DNA from: Candidatus Pantoea formicae
GTDB taxonomy: Bacteria > Pseudomonadota > Gammaproteobacteria > Enterobacterales > Enterobacteriaceae
Assembly (NCBI RefSeq): GCF_011752625.1
Contig: NZ_VWXD01000003.1
Span: 496,001-560,000, forward strand
Length of the DNA: 64,000 bases
Direction: 5' to 3'
Part shown: positions 32,133 to 42,100 of the stretch, one piece after another
Layout of the letters: each line of letters starts with the position of its first letter
Numbering within the stretch: the first letter of the stretch is position 1
Notes under the pieces: generated by a model
What the model was told of the DNA's origin: nothing
Database searches by the model: none
What the model saw: the letters and a program-made list of their open reading frames with translations, nothing else
Program-made: the position numbers and the translations under genes

Positions 32133-33434
32133 TCAACGTGCCGCGTTAGCATTTCGCAGCGGCGACGAATGGGGTTCGAAACCCGGCAGGTAGCGCAGCA
32201 CTGACAAATCGTCTGCGGCAATCGCCGGTTTCTGACCGGAAATCAAATCGGCCAAAAGCTGACCGGAACCACAGGCCATGGTCCATCCCAGCGTGCCGTG
32301 ACCGGTGTTGAGATAGAGATTGGAGAGCGGCGTGCGCCCAACAATCGGTGTACCGTCTGGCGTCATCGGACGCAATCCGGTCCAGAATGTGGCCTGTTCT
32401 ACAAAACCACCTTCAGGATAGAGATCGCTGACCACCATCTCCAGCGTTTCACGTCGTGCTGGCGTCAGTTTGGTGTTAAAACCAACAATTTCCGCCATAC
32501 CGCCTACGCGAATACGATCGTCAAAGCGCGTCACCGCCACTTTATAGGTTTCATCGAGGATAGTAGAAACTGGCGCAGCTTCAGGGTTCTTAATAGGAAT
32601 GGTGAGCGAATAGCCTTTCAGGGGATAAACCGGGATTGATACGATATCTTTGAGCAGGGCCGTCGAATACGAACCAAAGGCGACCACGTATGCATCCGCT
32701 TTGATCACTTCGTCGCCACACTTCACGCCGTAAATACGATTACCTTCACGTAACAGCTGGTCAACCGAGGTGTTATAGCGGAAGGTCACCCCTGCTGCCG
32801 CCGCCATTTCGGCCAGGCGCTGGGTGAAGAGTTGGCAGTCACCCGTTTCATCATTAGGCAGACGCAACCCGCCCGTGAGTTTGTGTGCTGTGGTCGCCAG
32901 CGCAGGTTCCACATTGTGTAACTGATGCGCTTCCAACAATTCATAAGGCACCCCCGCTTCTTTCAGTACCGCAATATCTTTACTGGCACTTTCAAACTGC
33001 TGCTGGGTGCGGAAAAGTTGCAGCGTACCGCCCTGCCGGCCTTCATAGGCGATACCGGTAGCAGCGCGCAGGGTTTTCAGGCAATCGCGACTGTATTCCG
33101 CGATACGCACCATACGGCCTTTATTTTCCTGATAATGACGCATGTCGCAGTTACGCAGCATATTCCACATCCATTCCAGCTGGAATTTGCTGCCATCAAG
33201 ACGCATGGCCAGAGGGGCATGGCGTTGGAACATCCATTTAACTGCTTTCAGTGGCACACCCGGTGCCGCCCAAGGTGCAGCGTAGCCTGGCGAGATTTGT
33301 CCCGCGTTACCGGCGCTGGTCTCCAGCGCTGCAGCAGGCTGGCGATCAATCACGGTGACCTCATGCCCAGCCTGCGCCAGATACCAGGCACTCGCCACCC
33401 CGACAACACCACTTCCAAGAATCACTACGCGCAT
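32133..33434 (-). CDS. dadA: D-amino acid dehydrogenase small subunit
   Basis: FAD flavoprotein at the inner membrane that oxidises D-alanine to pyruvate and passes electrons to the respiratory chain. The 433-residue protein begins with the dinucleotide-binding motif [17 protein letters not shown] and ends with the FAD-binding [14 protein letters not shown]. It is the first gene of dadAX. The 501-bp region upstream is shared with divergent ycgB. Confidence 0.95.
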   Translation of the reverse strand: MRVVILGSGVVGVASAWYLAQAGHEVTVIDRQPAAALETSAGNAGQISPGYAAPWAAPGVPLKAVKWMFQRHAPLAMRLDGSKFQLEWMWNMLRNCDMRHYQENKGRMVRIAEYSRDCLKTLRAATGIAYEGRQGGTLQLFRTQQQFESASKDIAVLKEAGVPYELLEAHQLHNVEPALATTAHKLTGGLRLPNDETGDCQLFTQRLAEMAAAAGVTFRYNTSVDQLLREGNRIYGVKCGDEVIKADAYVVAFGSYSTALLKDIVSIPVYPLKGYSLTIPIKNPEAAPVSTILDETYKVAVTRFDDRIRVGGMAEIVGFNTKLTPARRETLEMVVSDLYPEGGFVEQATFWTGLRPMTPDGTPIVGRTPLSNLYLNTGHGTLGWTMACGSGQLLADLISGQKPAIAADDLSVLRYLPGFEPHSSPLRNANAAR

Positions 33435-33935
33435 AAGCCCCTCGTCGCGGCAAAAGCATAATCAACTATGAATAACGCCTGATCTAGCATAACCAGACAT
33501 CCGTTTTAATCTTACATTCAGCAGTTACATTTCACATGTTTTTCACCTTTCTGCACACAGAAATCATGAGGTAGTGCAAAAATCAGGATTTTTTATGCTA
33601 AAAAGCCATTAATCAGCAATTTATTATGCGCAATGCAGTGCTTTTATCTTTTTTCAGGAGAAAGCGCCACAGTCATACAATGCACTTATAAACAGAACTT
33701 TATGCTGGAAAATTAACAATAACCCGCACTTGTCATGAGTAAAATCTTAAGCGAAGGTTTTTGGATGATTTTGTGCCAAAAGAATTCGTTTGAGTTCCGG
33801 TTTCGGATAGGCGACAGTGGACTATGATTGAAGTGTTCGCTCAGTTTTATTGGGCCGTCTTTCTCAGGATGAAGCCTTAAACGATCGTGACAGGTAGCAA
33901 TCCGTTGCCTGCCGCTTGCAAAACAGAGGTGCGCT
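33435..33935. other. dadA-ycgB divergent control region
   Basis: A 501-bp gene-free, AT-rich stretch. A sigma-S-like -10 element CTATGAT (33822-33828) lies about 108 bp before ycgB. I did not find a full CRP consensus for dadA, although E. coli dadAX has CRP and Lrp sites. No convincing small ORF is present. Confidence 0.5.
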
Positions 33936-35471
33936 ATGACGACAATCTTTGACGAGCCAACCCGGAGCAGTAAACGACTCAGTGATGGGCCTGACTGGAC
34001 ATTTGAATTGCTCGATGTCTATTTGGCAGAAATCGACCGCGTAGCGAAAAGCTACGGGCTTGATACCTACCCGCATCAAATTGAAGTAATCACCTCCGAA
34101 CAAATGATGGATGCCTACTCGAGCGTGGGTATGCCCATCAACTATGCGCACTGGTCATTCGGTAAAAAATTTATCGAGACTGAACAACGCTACAAGCACG
34201 GCCAGCAAGGCCTGGCGTATGAAATCGTCATCAATTCCAATCCTTGTATAGCCTATTTGATGGAAGAGAACACCATGACCATGCAAGCGCTGGTGATGGC
34301 GCACGCCTGTTATGGCCACAACTCTTTCTTTAAAAATAACTATCTGTTCCGCAGTTGGACTGATGCCAGCTCAATCGTTGATTACCTGCTGTTTGCCCGC
34401 AACTATATCTCCGACTGTGAAGAGCGCTATGGCGTTGAGGAAGTAGAACGCCTGCTCGACTCCTGCCATGCGCTGATGAACTATGGTGTCGATCGTTACA
34501 AACGACCGCAAAAAATCTCGCTGCAGGAAGAAAAAGCACGGCAAAAGAGTCGGGAAGAGTATCTGCAAAGTCAGGTGAATACCCTGTGGCGTACCTTACC
34601 GCGTAAAGAGAAGGAGTCGGTGCATATTGAAGCATCGCGCTACCCTTCAGAGCCACAAGAGAACCTGCTCTACTTTATGGAAAAGAATGCCCCGCTGCTG
34701 GAATCCTGGCAGCGTGAGGTTCTGCGTATCGTCCGTAAGGTCAGCCAGTATTTTTATCCGCAGAAACAGACTCAGGTGATGAATGAAGGCTGGGCGACGT
34801 TCTGGCACTACACCATCCTTAATCATCTGTATGACGAAGGGAAAGTGTCAGAACGCTTTATGATGGAGTTTCTGCATAGCCACACCAATGTGGTTTATCA
34901 GCCTCCTTATAACAGCCAGTGGTACAACGGTATCAACCCTTATGCTCTGGGCTTTGCCATGTTCCAGGACATCAAGCGTATCTGTCAGTCCCCTACAGAA
35001 GAAGATCGCTATTGGTTCCCGGACATTGCCGGTTCCGATTGGTTGAAGACACTGCACTTTGCCATGCGTGAGTTCAAGGACGAAAGTTTTATCAGCCAGT
35101 TCTTGTCACCCAAAGTGATGCGTGACTTCCGGTTATTCACGGTGATGGATGACGATCGTAATAACTTCCTGGAAATTGCCGCAATCCACGACGAAGCCGG
35201 TTACCGCGCGATACGTCAGCAGCTTTCAGCGCAATACAACTTGAGCAATCTGGAGCCGAATATACAGGTATACAACGTTGACCTGCGTGGTGACCGTTCT
35301 CTGACCCTGCGCTATGTTCCGCAGCAACGGGCACCGCTCGATAAGAGCCGCCGCGAAGTGTTGAAGCATGTGCATCGCCTTTGGGGATTCGATGTGATTC
35401 TTGAGCAACAGAATGAGGATGGCAGTGTCGAGTTGCTTGACCGTTCGCCGTCGCGTGGCCCTGCGTTGTAA
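33936..35471 (+). CDS. ycgB: SpoVR family protein YcgB
   Basis: A 511-residue cytoplasmic protein of the SpoVR family, whose Bacillus member affects spore cortex formation. In E. coli it is a sigma-S-dependent stationary-phase protein. Conserved stretches include YPHQIEVITSEQMMDAYSS, NYAHWSFGKKF, MNEGWATFWHYTI and FRHFTV-like RDFRLFTVMDDD. It starts behind GAGG. Functional links to YeaG/YeaH have been proposed from co-occurrence. It converges on fadR across a shared terminator. Confidence 0.92.
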   Translation: MTTIFDEPTRSSKRLSDGPDWTFELLDVYLAEIDRVAKSYGLDTYPHQIEVITSEQMMDAYSSVGMPINYAHWSFGKKFIETEQRYKHGQQGLAYEIVINSNPCIAYLMEENTMTMQALVMAHACYGHNSFFKNNYLFRSWTDASSIVDYLLFARNYISDCEERYGVEEVERLLDSCHALMNYGVDRYKRPQKISLQEEKARQKSREEYLQSQVNTLWRTLPRKEKESVHIEASRYPSEPQENLLYFMEKNAPLLESWQREVLRIVRKVSQYFYPQKQTQVMNEGWATFWHYTILNHLYDEGKVSERFMMEFLHSHTNVVYQPPYNSQWYNGINPYALGFAMFQDIKRICQSPTEEDRYWFPDIAGSDWLKTLHFAMREFKDESFISQFLSPKVMRDFRLFTVMDDDRNNFLEIAAIHDEAGYRAIRQQLSAQYNLSNLEPNIQVYNVDLRGDRSLTLRYVPQQRAPLDKSRREVLKHVHRLWGFDVILEQQNEDGSVELLDRSPSRGPAL

Positions 35472-35480
35472 AGTGATAAA

Positions 35481-35507
35481 AAAACCGGACTGCTGAGGTC
35501 CGGTTTT
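35481..35507. terminator. Bidirectional terminator between ycgB and fadR
   Basis: AAAACCGGAC-TGCTGAG-GTCCGGTTTT is a perfect 10-bp stem with A and T runs on both sides, suited to both convergent genes. Confidence 0.9.
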
Positions 35508-35510
35508 CTT

Positions 35511-36230
35511 TTATCGCTTGCTGGCTAAATCGTCCGGCATGCTCTTCTGCATACTGTGCCAAATCTCACCGCTACGACGTCCATATTCACGCACCGATTC
35601 TACGATCTGTTCTTGCGTGGGTGTCGCACTACACAGATCCAATAACTGGCGATAGAAACTGCGAGCCTGGTGACGTGCTTCAGGATTGGAGAAATAGTGG
35701 CGGCCCACACGGGTATACAGCCCTTTCAAGCCGTTCAGAATCAAACCATAGATCGGGTTACCGGACGCAAAGGCTAAGCCACGGAACACGCGATAATCCA
35801 GTTCAGTGTAGGCATCAGCTTTGTCTTCTTCACTTAATGCGTTCTCCAGCACTTCACGCGCTTTATCCGGATGGTGGCGCAGCGCACGGCTGATAAAAAT
35901 GGAGGCGATGTTGGTACGTACAGAAAGCAGATTATCAATCAACTGCGGCACGCTATCGTGATCGAGACGAGCAAGCGTTTCGAGGATATTCAACCCAGAG
36001 GTTTCCCAGAAATCGTTTACACGAGTAGGCTTACCATGCTGAATGGTCAGCCAACCATCACGCGCCAGACGCTGTAAGACCTCACGCAACGTGGTACGCG
36101 TAACGCCAATCAGTTCAGAAAGCTCACGTTCGGCAGGTAGAATCGACCCCGGCGGAAAACGACTGTTCCAGATGCTTTCAATAATATACTCTTCAGCAAA
36201 TCCTGCGGGGCTTTGCGCCTTAATCACCAT
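35511..36230 (-). CDS. fadR: Fatty acid metabolism regulator FadR
   Basis: GntR-family regulator, 239 residues, that represses fad genes and activates fabA/fabB until long-chain acyl-CoA binds. The N-terminal winged helix (about 5-75: [30 protein letters not shown]) is followed by the all-helical acyl-CoA-binding domain. A 15/17 match to its operator lies upstream of fadD in this window (43847-43863). In E. coli nhaB lies upstream of fadR; here dsbB follows directly. Confidence 0.96.
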   Translation of the reverse strand: MVIKAQSPAGFAEEYIIESIWNSRFPPGSILPAERELSELIGVTRTTLREVLQRLARDGWLTIQHGKPTRVNDFWETSGLNILETLARLDHDSVPQLIDNLLSVRTNIASIFISRALRHHPDKAREVLENALSEEDKADAYTELDYRVFRGLAFASGNPIYGLILNGLKGLYTRVGRHYFSNPEARHQARSFYRQLLDLCSATPTQEQIVESVREYGRRSGEIWHSMQKSMPDDLASKR

Positions 36231-36548
36231 AGCATTTATTTCTCATTGCTTTCTTTGTCGTAATGGCACTCATCATACCAGAGGGGCTAAAGCGGAAATA
36301 GCCTGACAACGGATTAAAAGCGCGCGCTGGCGCAAAATTCAGCAGGGATTCTGTCCGAAAGCAACCGTAAAGCACTCGTTTGCGTTGCGGTTACCGCCCG
36401 GTATCCTCATGAAGCAGTAAAACTGCCCTTAACTTGGCCTGGATCAGGCTTAAGTTATTTTTATACATGATTTTTTCCCATTACCTGGCTGGCACGGGTG
36501 CGCTTTTGGTTTACACTGCCAAGCATTAACGGCTACAGGATAAGCAAT
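36231..36548. other. fadR-dsbB divergent intergenic region
   Basis: A 318-bp gene-free region where E. coli has nhaB. It should hold the fadR and dsbB promoters; a TACACT at 36512-36517, about 32 bp before dsbB, could be a -10 element but has no good -35. I see no remnant of nhaB. Confidence 0.5.
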
Positions 36549-37082
36549 ATGTTGCGATATTTAAATCAATGCTCACAAGGTCGCGGAGCATGGTTATTGT
36601 TGGCTCTAACAGCACTGGCTTTTGAACTTGTTGCACTGTTCTTTCAACATGTCATGGGACTTAAACCCTGTGTCATGTGCATTTATGAGCGTTGCGCGCT
36701 GTTTGGCGTAATGGGTGCTGGCATTGTAGGCGCGATCGCACCGAAATCCCTACCGCTGCGTTGGGCAGCCATCGTAATTTGGTTGTACAGCGCTTATAAA
36801 GGTTTGGCGCTCTCAATCGAACACACCAACATTCAGCTGCATCCAAATCCGTTTGTCACCTGTGATTTTGCCGCCCGTTTCCCCACCTGGCTGCCTCTGG
36901 ATAAGTGGTTGCCGTCAGTGTTTGTGGCGAGTGGCGATTGTGCCGAGCGTAGCTGGACATTCCTCACCTGGAGTATGCCGCAGTGGATGATCGTCATCTT
37001 TGCAGCTTACCTGCTGGTCGGTGCGCTGGTGCTGATTGCCCAACCTTTCAAGCCTAAACGTCGCGATCTGTTCGGCCGTTAA
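36549..37082 (+). CDS. dsbB: Disulfide bond formation protein DsbB
   Basis: Inner-membrane quinone reductase that reoxidises DsbA. The 177-residue, four-span protein has both redox pairs: Cys41/Cys44 ([11 protein letters not shown]) and Cys105/Cys131 ([16 protein letters not shown]). The ATG at 36549 gives the exact E. coli N-terminus ([15 protein letters not shown]) with AGGA upstream; an in-frame start 17 codons earlier is rejected. Confidence 0.96.
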   Translation: MLRYLNQCSQGRGAWLLLALTALAFELVALFFQHVMGLKPCVMCIYERCALFGVMGAGIVGAIAPKSLPLRWAAIVIWLYSAYKGLALSIEHTNIQLHPNPFVTCDFAARFPTWLPLDKWLPSVFVASGDCAERSWTFLTWSMPQWMIVIFAAYLLVGALVLIAQPFKPKRRDLFGR

Positions 37083-37091
37083 GCACAAATA

Positions 37092-37119
37092 AAACAGGCA
37101 GCTATTGCTGCCTGTTTTT
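37092..37119. terminator. Bidirectional terminator between dsbB and ycgN
   Basis: AAACAGGCAGC-TATT-GCTGCCTGTTT has an 11-bp perfect stem with a T-run on the right and A-rich sequence on the left. It serves both convergent genes. Confidence 0.9.
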
Positions 37120-37122
37120 GCT

Positions 37123-37569
37123 TTAACCGTTGCGATCGGGTCGGTCAATAATATGATCTTCCCAGTCTCGTACTTCACTTTCCCGCACCGCAATGTAACG
37201 CACCGAAATACGTTGTGCATGCATCGCCTTTTTCGAGCCGGCAACTAATGGATGCCACGCCGGTAACGTGCCCCCCTCGCCTAACAGTCGATACGCGCAG
37301 GTGCGCGGCAACCAGTTAAAAGTGGTGAGATTTTCACGCGTCAACTTGATGCAGTCTTCTTCATACTCAAACCGGCGCTCATAGTTACGGCACTGGCAGG
37401 TTTTGATGTTGAGTTGATTGCAGGCAACGTTAGTGAAGTAAATTTCGTCGGTGTCCGCATCCTGCAACTTGTTCAGGCAGCACTGACCGCAGCCGTCGCA
37501 CAGCGATTCCCACTCTGCATCGTCCATTTGGTCAAGGCGTTTAGTCTGCCAGAAAGGTTGTTCAGTCAT
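37123..37569 (-). CDS. ycgN: YcgN family cysteine-cluster protein (UPF0260)
   Basis: A 148-residue protein with a conserved cysteine cluster likely to bind metal: [13 protein letters not shown], then [25 protein letters not shown]. It matches E. coli YcgN throughout. Function is unknown. The start at 37569 (MTEQPFWQ) fits the family; an upstream in-frame codon would add 11 residues. It is last of the minus-strand group ycgL, ycgM, ycgN. Confidence 0.9.
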   Translation of the reverse strand: MTEQPFWQTKRLDQMDDAEWESLCDGCGQCCLNKLQDADTDEIYFTNVACNQLNIKTCQCRNYERRFEYEEDCIKLTRENLTTFNWLPRTCAYRLLGEGGTLPAWHPLVAGSKKAMHAQRISVRYIAVRESEVRDWEDHIIDRPDRNG

Positions 37570-37634
37570 GATGGCGGTCCGGGTTAAGCAACAAGACCGC
37601 ACCTTATAAAGGGTTAGGTGCGGTGATGCAAGTT

Positions 37635-38294
37635 TTACAGCACGCGCGTGCTAATACCGTGACCGGCGAGTGAGATTTCAAGTTTGTCACCCGAACGCAT
37701 CGGGCCCACGCCTTCAGGCGTCCCGGTCAGGATGACATCACCCGCGCGTAGCGTGAAATACTGGCTCATATAGGCGATCAGTGGCAGGATTTTGTGGATC
37801 ATGTCAGCAGTGGAGCCATGTTGGCGCACTTCACCATTCACCACCAACTTCAACTCCGTATCTTGGGGATCACCGCCGAACTCCGCCACCGGGATAAAAC
37901 CCGACAATGGGCAAGAGTTATCAAACCCTTTGGATTTTTCCCATGGCTGGCCGGCTTTTTTCAGTCCGGCCTGAACATCACGCAGTGTCAGGTCCAGCGC
38001 GACGCCGTACCCGGCAATCGCCTTGGCAACATGCTCTTCGCTAGCTTGCTTCAATGTCGAACCGATCAAGACCGCCAGTTCGACTTCGTGATGCACTTCA
38101 CCGAAGGCGGAAGGAATAGAGAGCGGCTGGCGTAGATCACATACCGCTGTTTCAGGTTTGATAAACACCACTGGCTCTGTCGGCGTTGCACTACCCATTT
38201 CCTTGATATGCTTCGCATAGTTGCTGCCTACGCAAACCACTTTGCTGACGGGATAATCCAACAAAGCGCCCTGCCAGTTACGATGCTGATACAT
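37635..38294 (-). CDS. ycgM: Fumarylacetoacetate hydrolase-family protein YcgM
   Basis: A 219-residue FAH-fold hydrolase. The metal-binding [13 protein letters not shown] and the [14 protein letters not shown] and [10 protein letters not shown] motifs are typical of oxaloacetate decarboxylase/acylpyruvase members (human FAHD1 type), so acylpyruvate hydrolysis or oxaloacetate decarboxylation is likely. Between it and ycgL lies a 267-bp gap with no recognisable gene. Confidence 0.9.
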   Translation of the reverse strand: MYQHRNWQGALLDYPVSKVVCVGSNYAKHIKEMGSATPTEPVVFIKPETAVCDLRQPLSIPSAFGEVHHEVELAVLIGSTLKQASEEHVAKAIAGYGVALDLTLRDVQAGLKKAGQPWEKSKGFDNSCPLSGFIPVAEFGGDPQDTELKLVVNGEVRQHGSTADMIHKILPLIAYMSQYFTLRAGDVILTGTPEGVGPMRSGDKLEISLAGHGISTRVL

Positions 38295-38561
38295 GTGATT
38301 CCCCTGCTTGAGTTGTGTTTGACGCCAGTTATGCTGGCGGATGTGTCATGCTCAGCGTCGGAACGCGACGATCTGAGGGGGATTATATTAGCGGGTTTAT
38401 GGCAGCAGACGTGGCGGAAATTGTCAAAAGTCGTTAATCGTTCACAAGAAACGGCAATTGGGGGTCTGATTAAATGCCCGCAATAAAGTTTTATGCAGGC
38501 AATTAATTAATGCAAATAACACTGAGGATTTTTACAGGCTATATTTACAGATGAATCCGAA

Positions 38562-38837
38562 TTAAACTTTTTTACCCTGATCAAGGTGAATGTTGAGCAG
38601 ACTTTCTACCGGCGGTGGGATCTGCAAATAATACCCCTGTTCGCTCAATCCTTGCTTAACTTTATTGATATCGGCATTAGCCAGTTTGTCGCGTTTGTCC
38701 AGCGATAGCACCATCGCGAGCTGTGGTTTGCCAAAGCCACGCAGCAGCTCTTCAGGGACGCGTGAAAAATCGTCTTTTTTTTCAACATAGAGATAAGTCT
38801 GTTCACGTTGAGGGCTTCTGTAGATCACACAAAACAT
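38562..38837 (-). CDS. ycgL: YcgL domain-containing protein
   Basis: A 91-residue alpha/beta protein of unknown function conserved in gammaproteobacteria. It starts [24 protein letters not shown] and contains the family signature [19 protein letters not shown]. It is divergent from minC across 153 bp, as in E. coli. Confidence 0.9.
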   Translation of the reverse strand: MFCVIYRSPQREQTYLYVEKKDDFSRVPEELLRGFGKPQLAMVLSLDKRDKLANADINKVKQGLSEQGYYLQIPPPVESLLNIHLDQGKKV

Positions 38838-38990
38838 ATTTTTTACTCGAATTAACCGATGGCGTCACTTGCCTGAATATAGCAGTAACTATAACATGCT
38901 TGCAGAACTTCGAATATTGACCGTTTGATGTTAACGATGATTTTATCGACGAACATCTTAGGGTCGTAAAACAGGACTGAGTCAGGACAG

Positions 38991-39701
38991 ATGTCGCAAA
39001 CGCCAATCGAATTCAAGGGAAGCAGTTTTACCCTGTCAGTCGTTCATCTGCACCATTCGCAACCCGAGGTGATTCGTCAGGCATTGCAGGACAAAATCAA
39101 CCAGGCACCTGCCTTTTTGCAGAATGCGCCGGTGGTGCTCAATGTGTCAGCGTTAAACGGCGACATTAACTGGAAGCAGATGCAACAGGCAGTCAGCGCC
39201 ACGGGTCTCCGCATTGTCGGCGTCAGCGGTTGTAAAGATGATGCCCTGAAAAAAATGATTGCCCGTGCAGGCCTGCCAGTGCTGACAGAGGGCAAAGACA
39301 ATCGCAAGCGCGCAGAAGAACCGGCCGTTGAAGTTGCGCCACCGATTGTTGCACCCACTGCAGAAACGGCGAGTAAAACGCGCATTATCAGTACCCCAGT
39401 CCGTTCTGGCCAACAAATCTATGCGCGCAATGCCGACCTTATCGTCACCAATAGCGTGAGCGCTGGTGCGGAACTGGTCGCCGATGGCAACATTCATATT
39501 TACGGCATGATGCGTGGTCGCGCGCTGGCGGGTGCCAGTGGCGAACGTGACAGCCAGATTTTTTGCACCAATCTCGCAGCCGAGTTGGTCTCTATTGCCG
39601 GGGAATATTGGATCATGGATCAGATTCCGGCGGAATTCTTTGGTAAAGCCGCGCGCCTGTGTCTTAAAGACGGTGCGCTTACCATTCAGACACTTAATTA
39701 G
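38991..39701 (+). CDS. minC: Septum site-determining protein MinC
   Basis: FtsZ polymerisation inhibitor that blocks polar septation. The 236-residue protein has the N-terminal FtsZ-binding domain (1 to about 103), a proline/alanine/threonine-rich linker (about 108-135) and the C-terminal right-handed beta-helix domain that binds MinD ([13 protein letters not shown] onward). It is first of minCDE. Confidence 0.96.
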   Translation: MSQTPIEFKGSSFTLSVVHLHHSQPEVIRQALQDKINQAPAFLQNAPVVLNVSALNGDINWKQMQQAVSATGLRIVGVSGCKDDALKKMIARAGLPVLTEGKDNRKRAEEPAVEVAPPIVAPTAETASKTRIISTPVRSGQQIYARNADLIVTNSVSAGAELVADGNIHIYGMMRGRALAGASGERDSQIFCTNLAAELVSIAGEYWIMDQIPAEFFGKAARLCLKDGALTIQTLN

Positions 39702-39734
39702 GCCCCTTTTCTTTCGTTAAGGAAATCAACATTT

Positions 39735-40547
39735 ATGGCACGCATCATTGTAGTTACATCAGGTAAAGGGGGCGTTGGCAAGACCACGTCAAGCGCGGCC
39801 ATCGCCACAGGGTTAGCGCAAAAGGGCAAAAAAACTGTTGTGATCGATTTTGATATCGGTCTGCGTAACCTCGATTTGATCATGGGCTGTGAACGCCGCG
39901 TGGTGTATGACTTCGTCAACGTTATTCAAGGTGATGCCACACTGAACCAAGCCTTGATTCGTGATAAACGTACCGAGCAGCTCTATATTTTGCCTGCATC
40001 ACAAACGCGCGATAAAGATGCTTTGACCCGTGAAGGCGTGGAAAAAGTGTTGAACGATCTCGCTGCGATGGAGTTCGATTTTATCGTGTGCGACTCACCG
40101 GCAGGTATTGAGACCGGTGCGTTGATGGCATTGTACTTTGCAGATGAAGCGATCATCACCACCAACCCGGAAGTCTCTTCCGTTCGCGACTCTGACCGTA
40201 TTCTGGGCATCATCTCTTCAAAATCGCGCCGTGCTGAAAACAGCCAGGACCCGGTTAAAGAGCACCTGCTGCTGACGCGCTACAACCCTGGCCGTGTTAC
40301 CCGTGGTGACATGCTGAGCATGGAAGACGTATTAGAAATCCTGCGTATTCCACTGGTCGGCGTGATCCCAGAAGATCAATCCGTGCTGCGCGCTTCTAAC
40401 CAAGGCGAGCCGGTGATCCTCGACGCAAACTCTGACGCCGGTAAAGCTTACGCTGATACCGTAGATCGCCTGCTTGGCGAAGAACGCCCCTTCCGCTTTA
40501 TTGAAGAAGAGAAGAAGGGTTTCCTGAAACGCCTGTTCGGGGGATAA
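39735..40547 (+). CDS. minD: Septum site-determining ATPase MinD
   Basis: Membrane-cycling ParA-type ATPase that carries MinC and oscillates with MinE. The deviant Walker A motif is SGKGGVGKTT (9-18; signature Lys11, Lys16). The amphipathic membrane-targeting helix is at the extreme C-terminus (KKGFLKRLFGG). At 270 residues it is the same length as in E. coli. Confidence 0.97.
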   Translation: MARIIVVTSGKGGVGKTTSSAAIATGLAQKGKKTVVIDFDIGLRNLDLIMGCERRVVYDFVNVIQGDATLNQALIRDKRTEQLYILPASQTRDKDALTREGVEKVLNDLAAMEFDFIVCDSPAGIETGALMALYFADEAIITTNPEVSSVRDSDRILGIISSKSRRAENSQDPVKEHLLLTRYNPGRVTRGDMLSMEDVLEILRIPLVGVIPEDQSVLRASNQGEPVILDANSDAGKAYADTVDRLLGEERPFRFIEEEKKGFLKRLFGG

Positions 40548-40550
40548 CCA

Positions 40551-40826
40551 ATGGCATTACTTGATTTCTTTTTATCCCGTAAGAAGAACACAGCCAACAT
40601 AGCCAAGGAAAGGCTGCAGATTATCGTGGCCGAACGCAGAAGGGGCGACAGTGAGCCCCACTATCTGCCGCAGTTAAAGCGCGATATTTTGGAAGTGATC
40701 TGTAAGTACGTGAAAATTGACCCGGATATGGTGACCGTTCAGCTGGATCAGAAAGGGGACGATATCTCCATCCTGGAACTAAACGTCACGTTGCCCGAGA
40801 CGGAGACGGAAGACGTTCCTAAATGA
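40551..40826 (+). CDS. minE: Cell division topological specificity factor MinE
   Basis: Stimulates MinD ATPase and sets Min oscillation. The 91-residue protein has the N-terminal membrane-targeting and anti-MinCD helix ([22 protein letters not shown]) and the C-terminal dimerisation domain. It starts 3 bp after minD stops. At 91 residues it is slightly longer than E. coli MinE (88). Confidence 0.97.
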   Translation: MALLDFFLSRKKNTANIAKERLQIIVAERRRGDSEPHYLPQLKRDILEVICKYVKIDPDMVTVQLDQKGDDISILELNVTLPETETEDVPK

Positions 40827-40843
40827 TAGAAGCGGGTTCATGA

Positions 40844-40872
40844 TTTTCCCCTGCGTTATTCGCAGGGGAAAA
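40844..40872. terminator. Hairpin between minE and rnd
   Basis: TTTTCCCCTGCG-TTATT-CGCAGGGGAAAA is a 12-bp perfect stem between the convergent ends of minE and rnd. The T-run is inside the stem rather than after it, so efficiency is uncertain. Confidence 0.65.
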
Positions 40873-40880
40873 CGTGCTGT

Positions 40881-42002
40881 TTACAGCGCCTGTACGATCT
40901 CATCAATGCGTTTTTGCAGTAACTCTCCGCGCCAGCCAGTCAACAACTCGGGTGTACGGCAGCCACTCTTTAGTCCCCAGTACACACTCAAGACCTGATT
41001 GATTTGACGACGTGATGCCAGCAATTCCTGGCTGAATCCTGTCTCTTCACTCACCTGTTGCACCAGCGCTTTGATCGCTTTGAACGCCTGTTTATAGTGC
41101 GGGTGATCGATCAAGTTAGGCAATGGTTGTGGCAGCGTGTTTTCATCTTGCGCCTGCGCTTCAGCCACCAAGGCCACCATCGCTTTGCCGTGGAAACGGA
41201 TCTCGTGACCATTTAAACCCAAATGATCTAACTCGCCCAAGCTCCCCGGCATAAAACGGGCAACTTTCCACAAGTTCTCCTCACGTACTACGAAGTTCAC
41301 AGCCATGTCTTTCTGGCGTGCAATATTCAAACGCCATGCCGCCAGACGCTGAAGGGCAGCCAATTGACGCGGACGCAGTTGCCATGCGTTGGTGATGTCG
41401 CGCCACGCTTCTTCTGGCTGTAAGACATCAAGACGGCGTTGGCACAGGTTATCGCATTCGCTCAGTGCCGCCGCCATGTTGCCTGCGGCTTCCGTTTGAG
41501 CAACCAGTTGGTGTGCAATCGGCAGTAAGTAAGCCACATCCGCCGCGGCATAAGCGCACTGACGTTCAGTCAGCGGACGCGCCAGCCAGTCAGTACGGGC
41601 TTCACTCTTATCCAGTTCAATTTGGTTGAAGTGATTCACCATGGAGGCAAAACCCCAAGACAGCGCTTGTCCGGCAAAGGCCGCCAGAATCTGGGTATCA
41701 ACCATCGGGTCAGGAAGGCATTTGAAACGATGCAGGAATACTTCCAGATCTTCGCCTCCCGCGTGCAGGAATTTGGTGACTTTTTTGTCTTGCAACAGCG
41801 CCACAAACGGCGTCCAGTCGCTAATATTGAGCGGATCGATCAGAACCAGTTGTTCACCATCAAACAGCTGGATTAAGCCCAACTGTGGATAGTAAGTACG
41901 CGTGCGCACGAATTCTGTATCCAGTGCTACCGCATCATGCTGGCGTGCCTGTTCGCAAACGGCTGCCAGCTGACTATCTTGGTCGATCAAAGTGTAATTC
42001 AC
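40881..42002 (-). CDS. rnd: Ribonuclease D
   Basis: 3'-5' exoribonuclease acting in tRNA and small stable RNA maturation. The 373-residue protein has the DEDD exonuclease domain (LDTEFVRTRTYYPQLGLIQLFD; HAGGEDLEVF; YAAADVAYLLP) and two HRDC domains. I start it at GTG 42002, which aligns with E. coli (MNYQMIT); a second GTG eight codons upstream is possible. E. coli rnd also uses a weak start (UUG). A 14-codon frame (41999-42043) overlaps this start by GTGA. It follows fadD on the same strand. Confidence 0.93.
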   Translation of the reverse strand: MNYTLIDQDSQLAAVCEQARQHDAVALDTEFVRTRTYYPQLGLIQLFDGEQLVLIDPLNISDWTPFVALLQDKKVTKFLHAGGEDLEVFLHRFKCLPDPMVDTQILAAFAGQALSWGFASMVNHFNQIELDKSEARTDWLARPLTERQCAYAAADVAYLLPIAHQLVAQTEAAGNMAAALSECDNLCQRRLDVLQPEEAWRDITNAWQLRPRQLAALQRLAAWRLNIARQKDMAVNFVVREENLWKVARFMPGSLGELDHLGLNGHEIRFHGKAMVALVAEAQAQDENTLPQPLPNLIDHPHYKQAFKAIKALVQQVSEETGFSQELLASRRQINQVLSVYWGLKSGCRTPELLTGWRGELLQKRIDEIVQAL

Positions 42003-42055
42003 GTATTCATTCTCGCTGCGGCACACTTCGCGCAGCGCTCCATGTTAAAAGCAAT

Positions 42056-42080
42056 AAAAACGCCGGACTGAGCCGGCGTT
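42056..42080 (-). terminator. fadD terminator
   Basis: On the minus strand AACGCCGG-CTCAGT-CCGGCGTT, an 8-bp stem, is followed by TTTTATTGCTTTT. It lies just after the fadD stop and before rnd; the U-rich tail would sit in the rnd leader if transcription reads through. Confidence 0.82.
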
Positions 42081-42100
42081 AACCTGGGGAAAAGGACGAC

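Noticed and set aside
33500..33560. CRP site for dadA
   Set aside because: Only isolated half-sites (TGTGA-like or TCACA) are seen without the N6-spaced partner.
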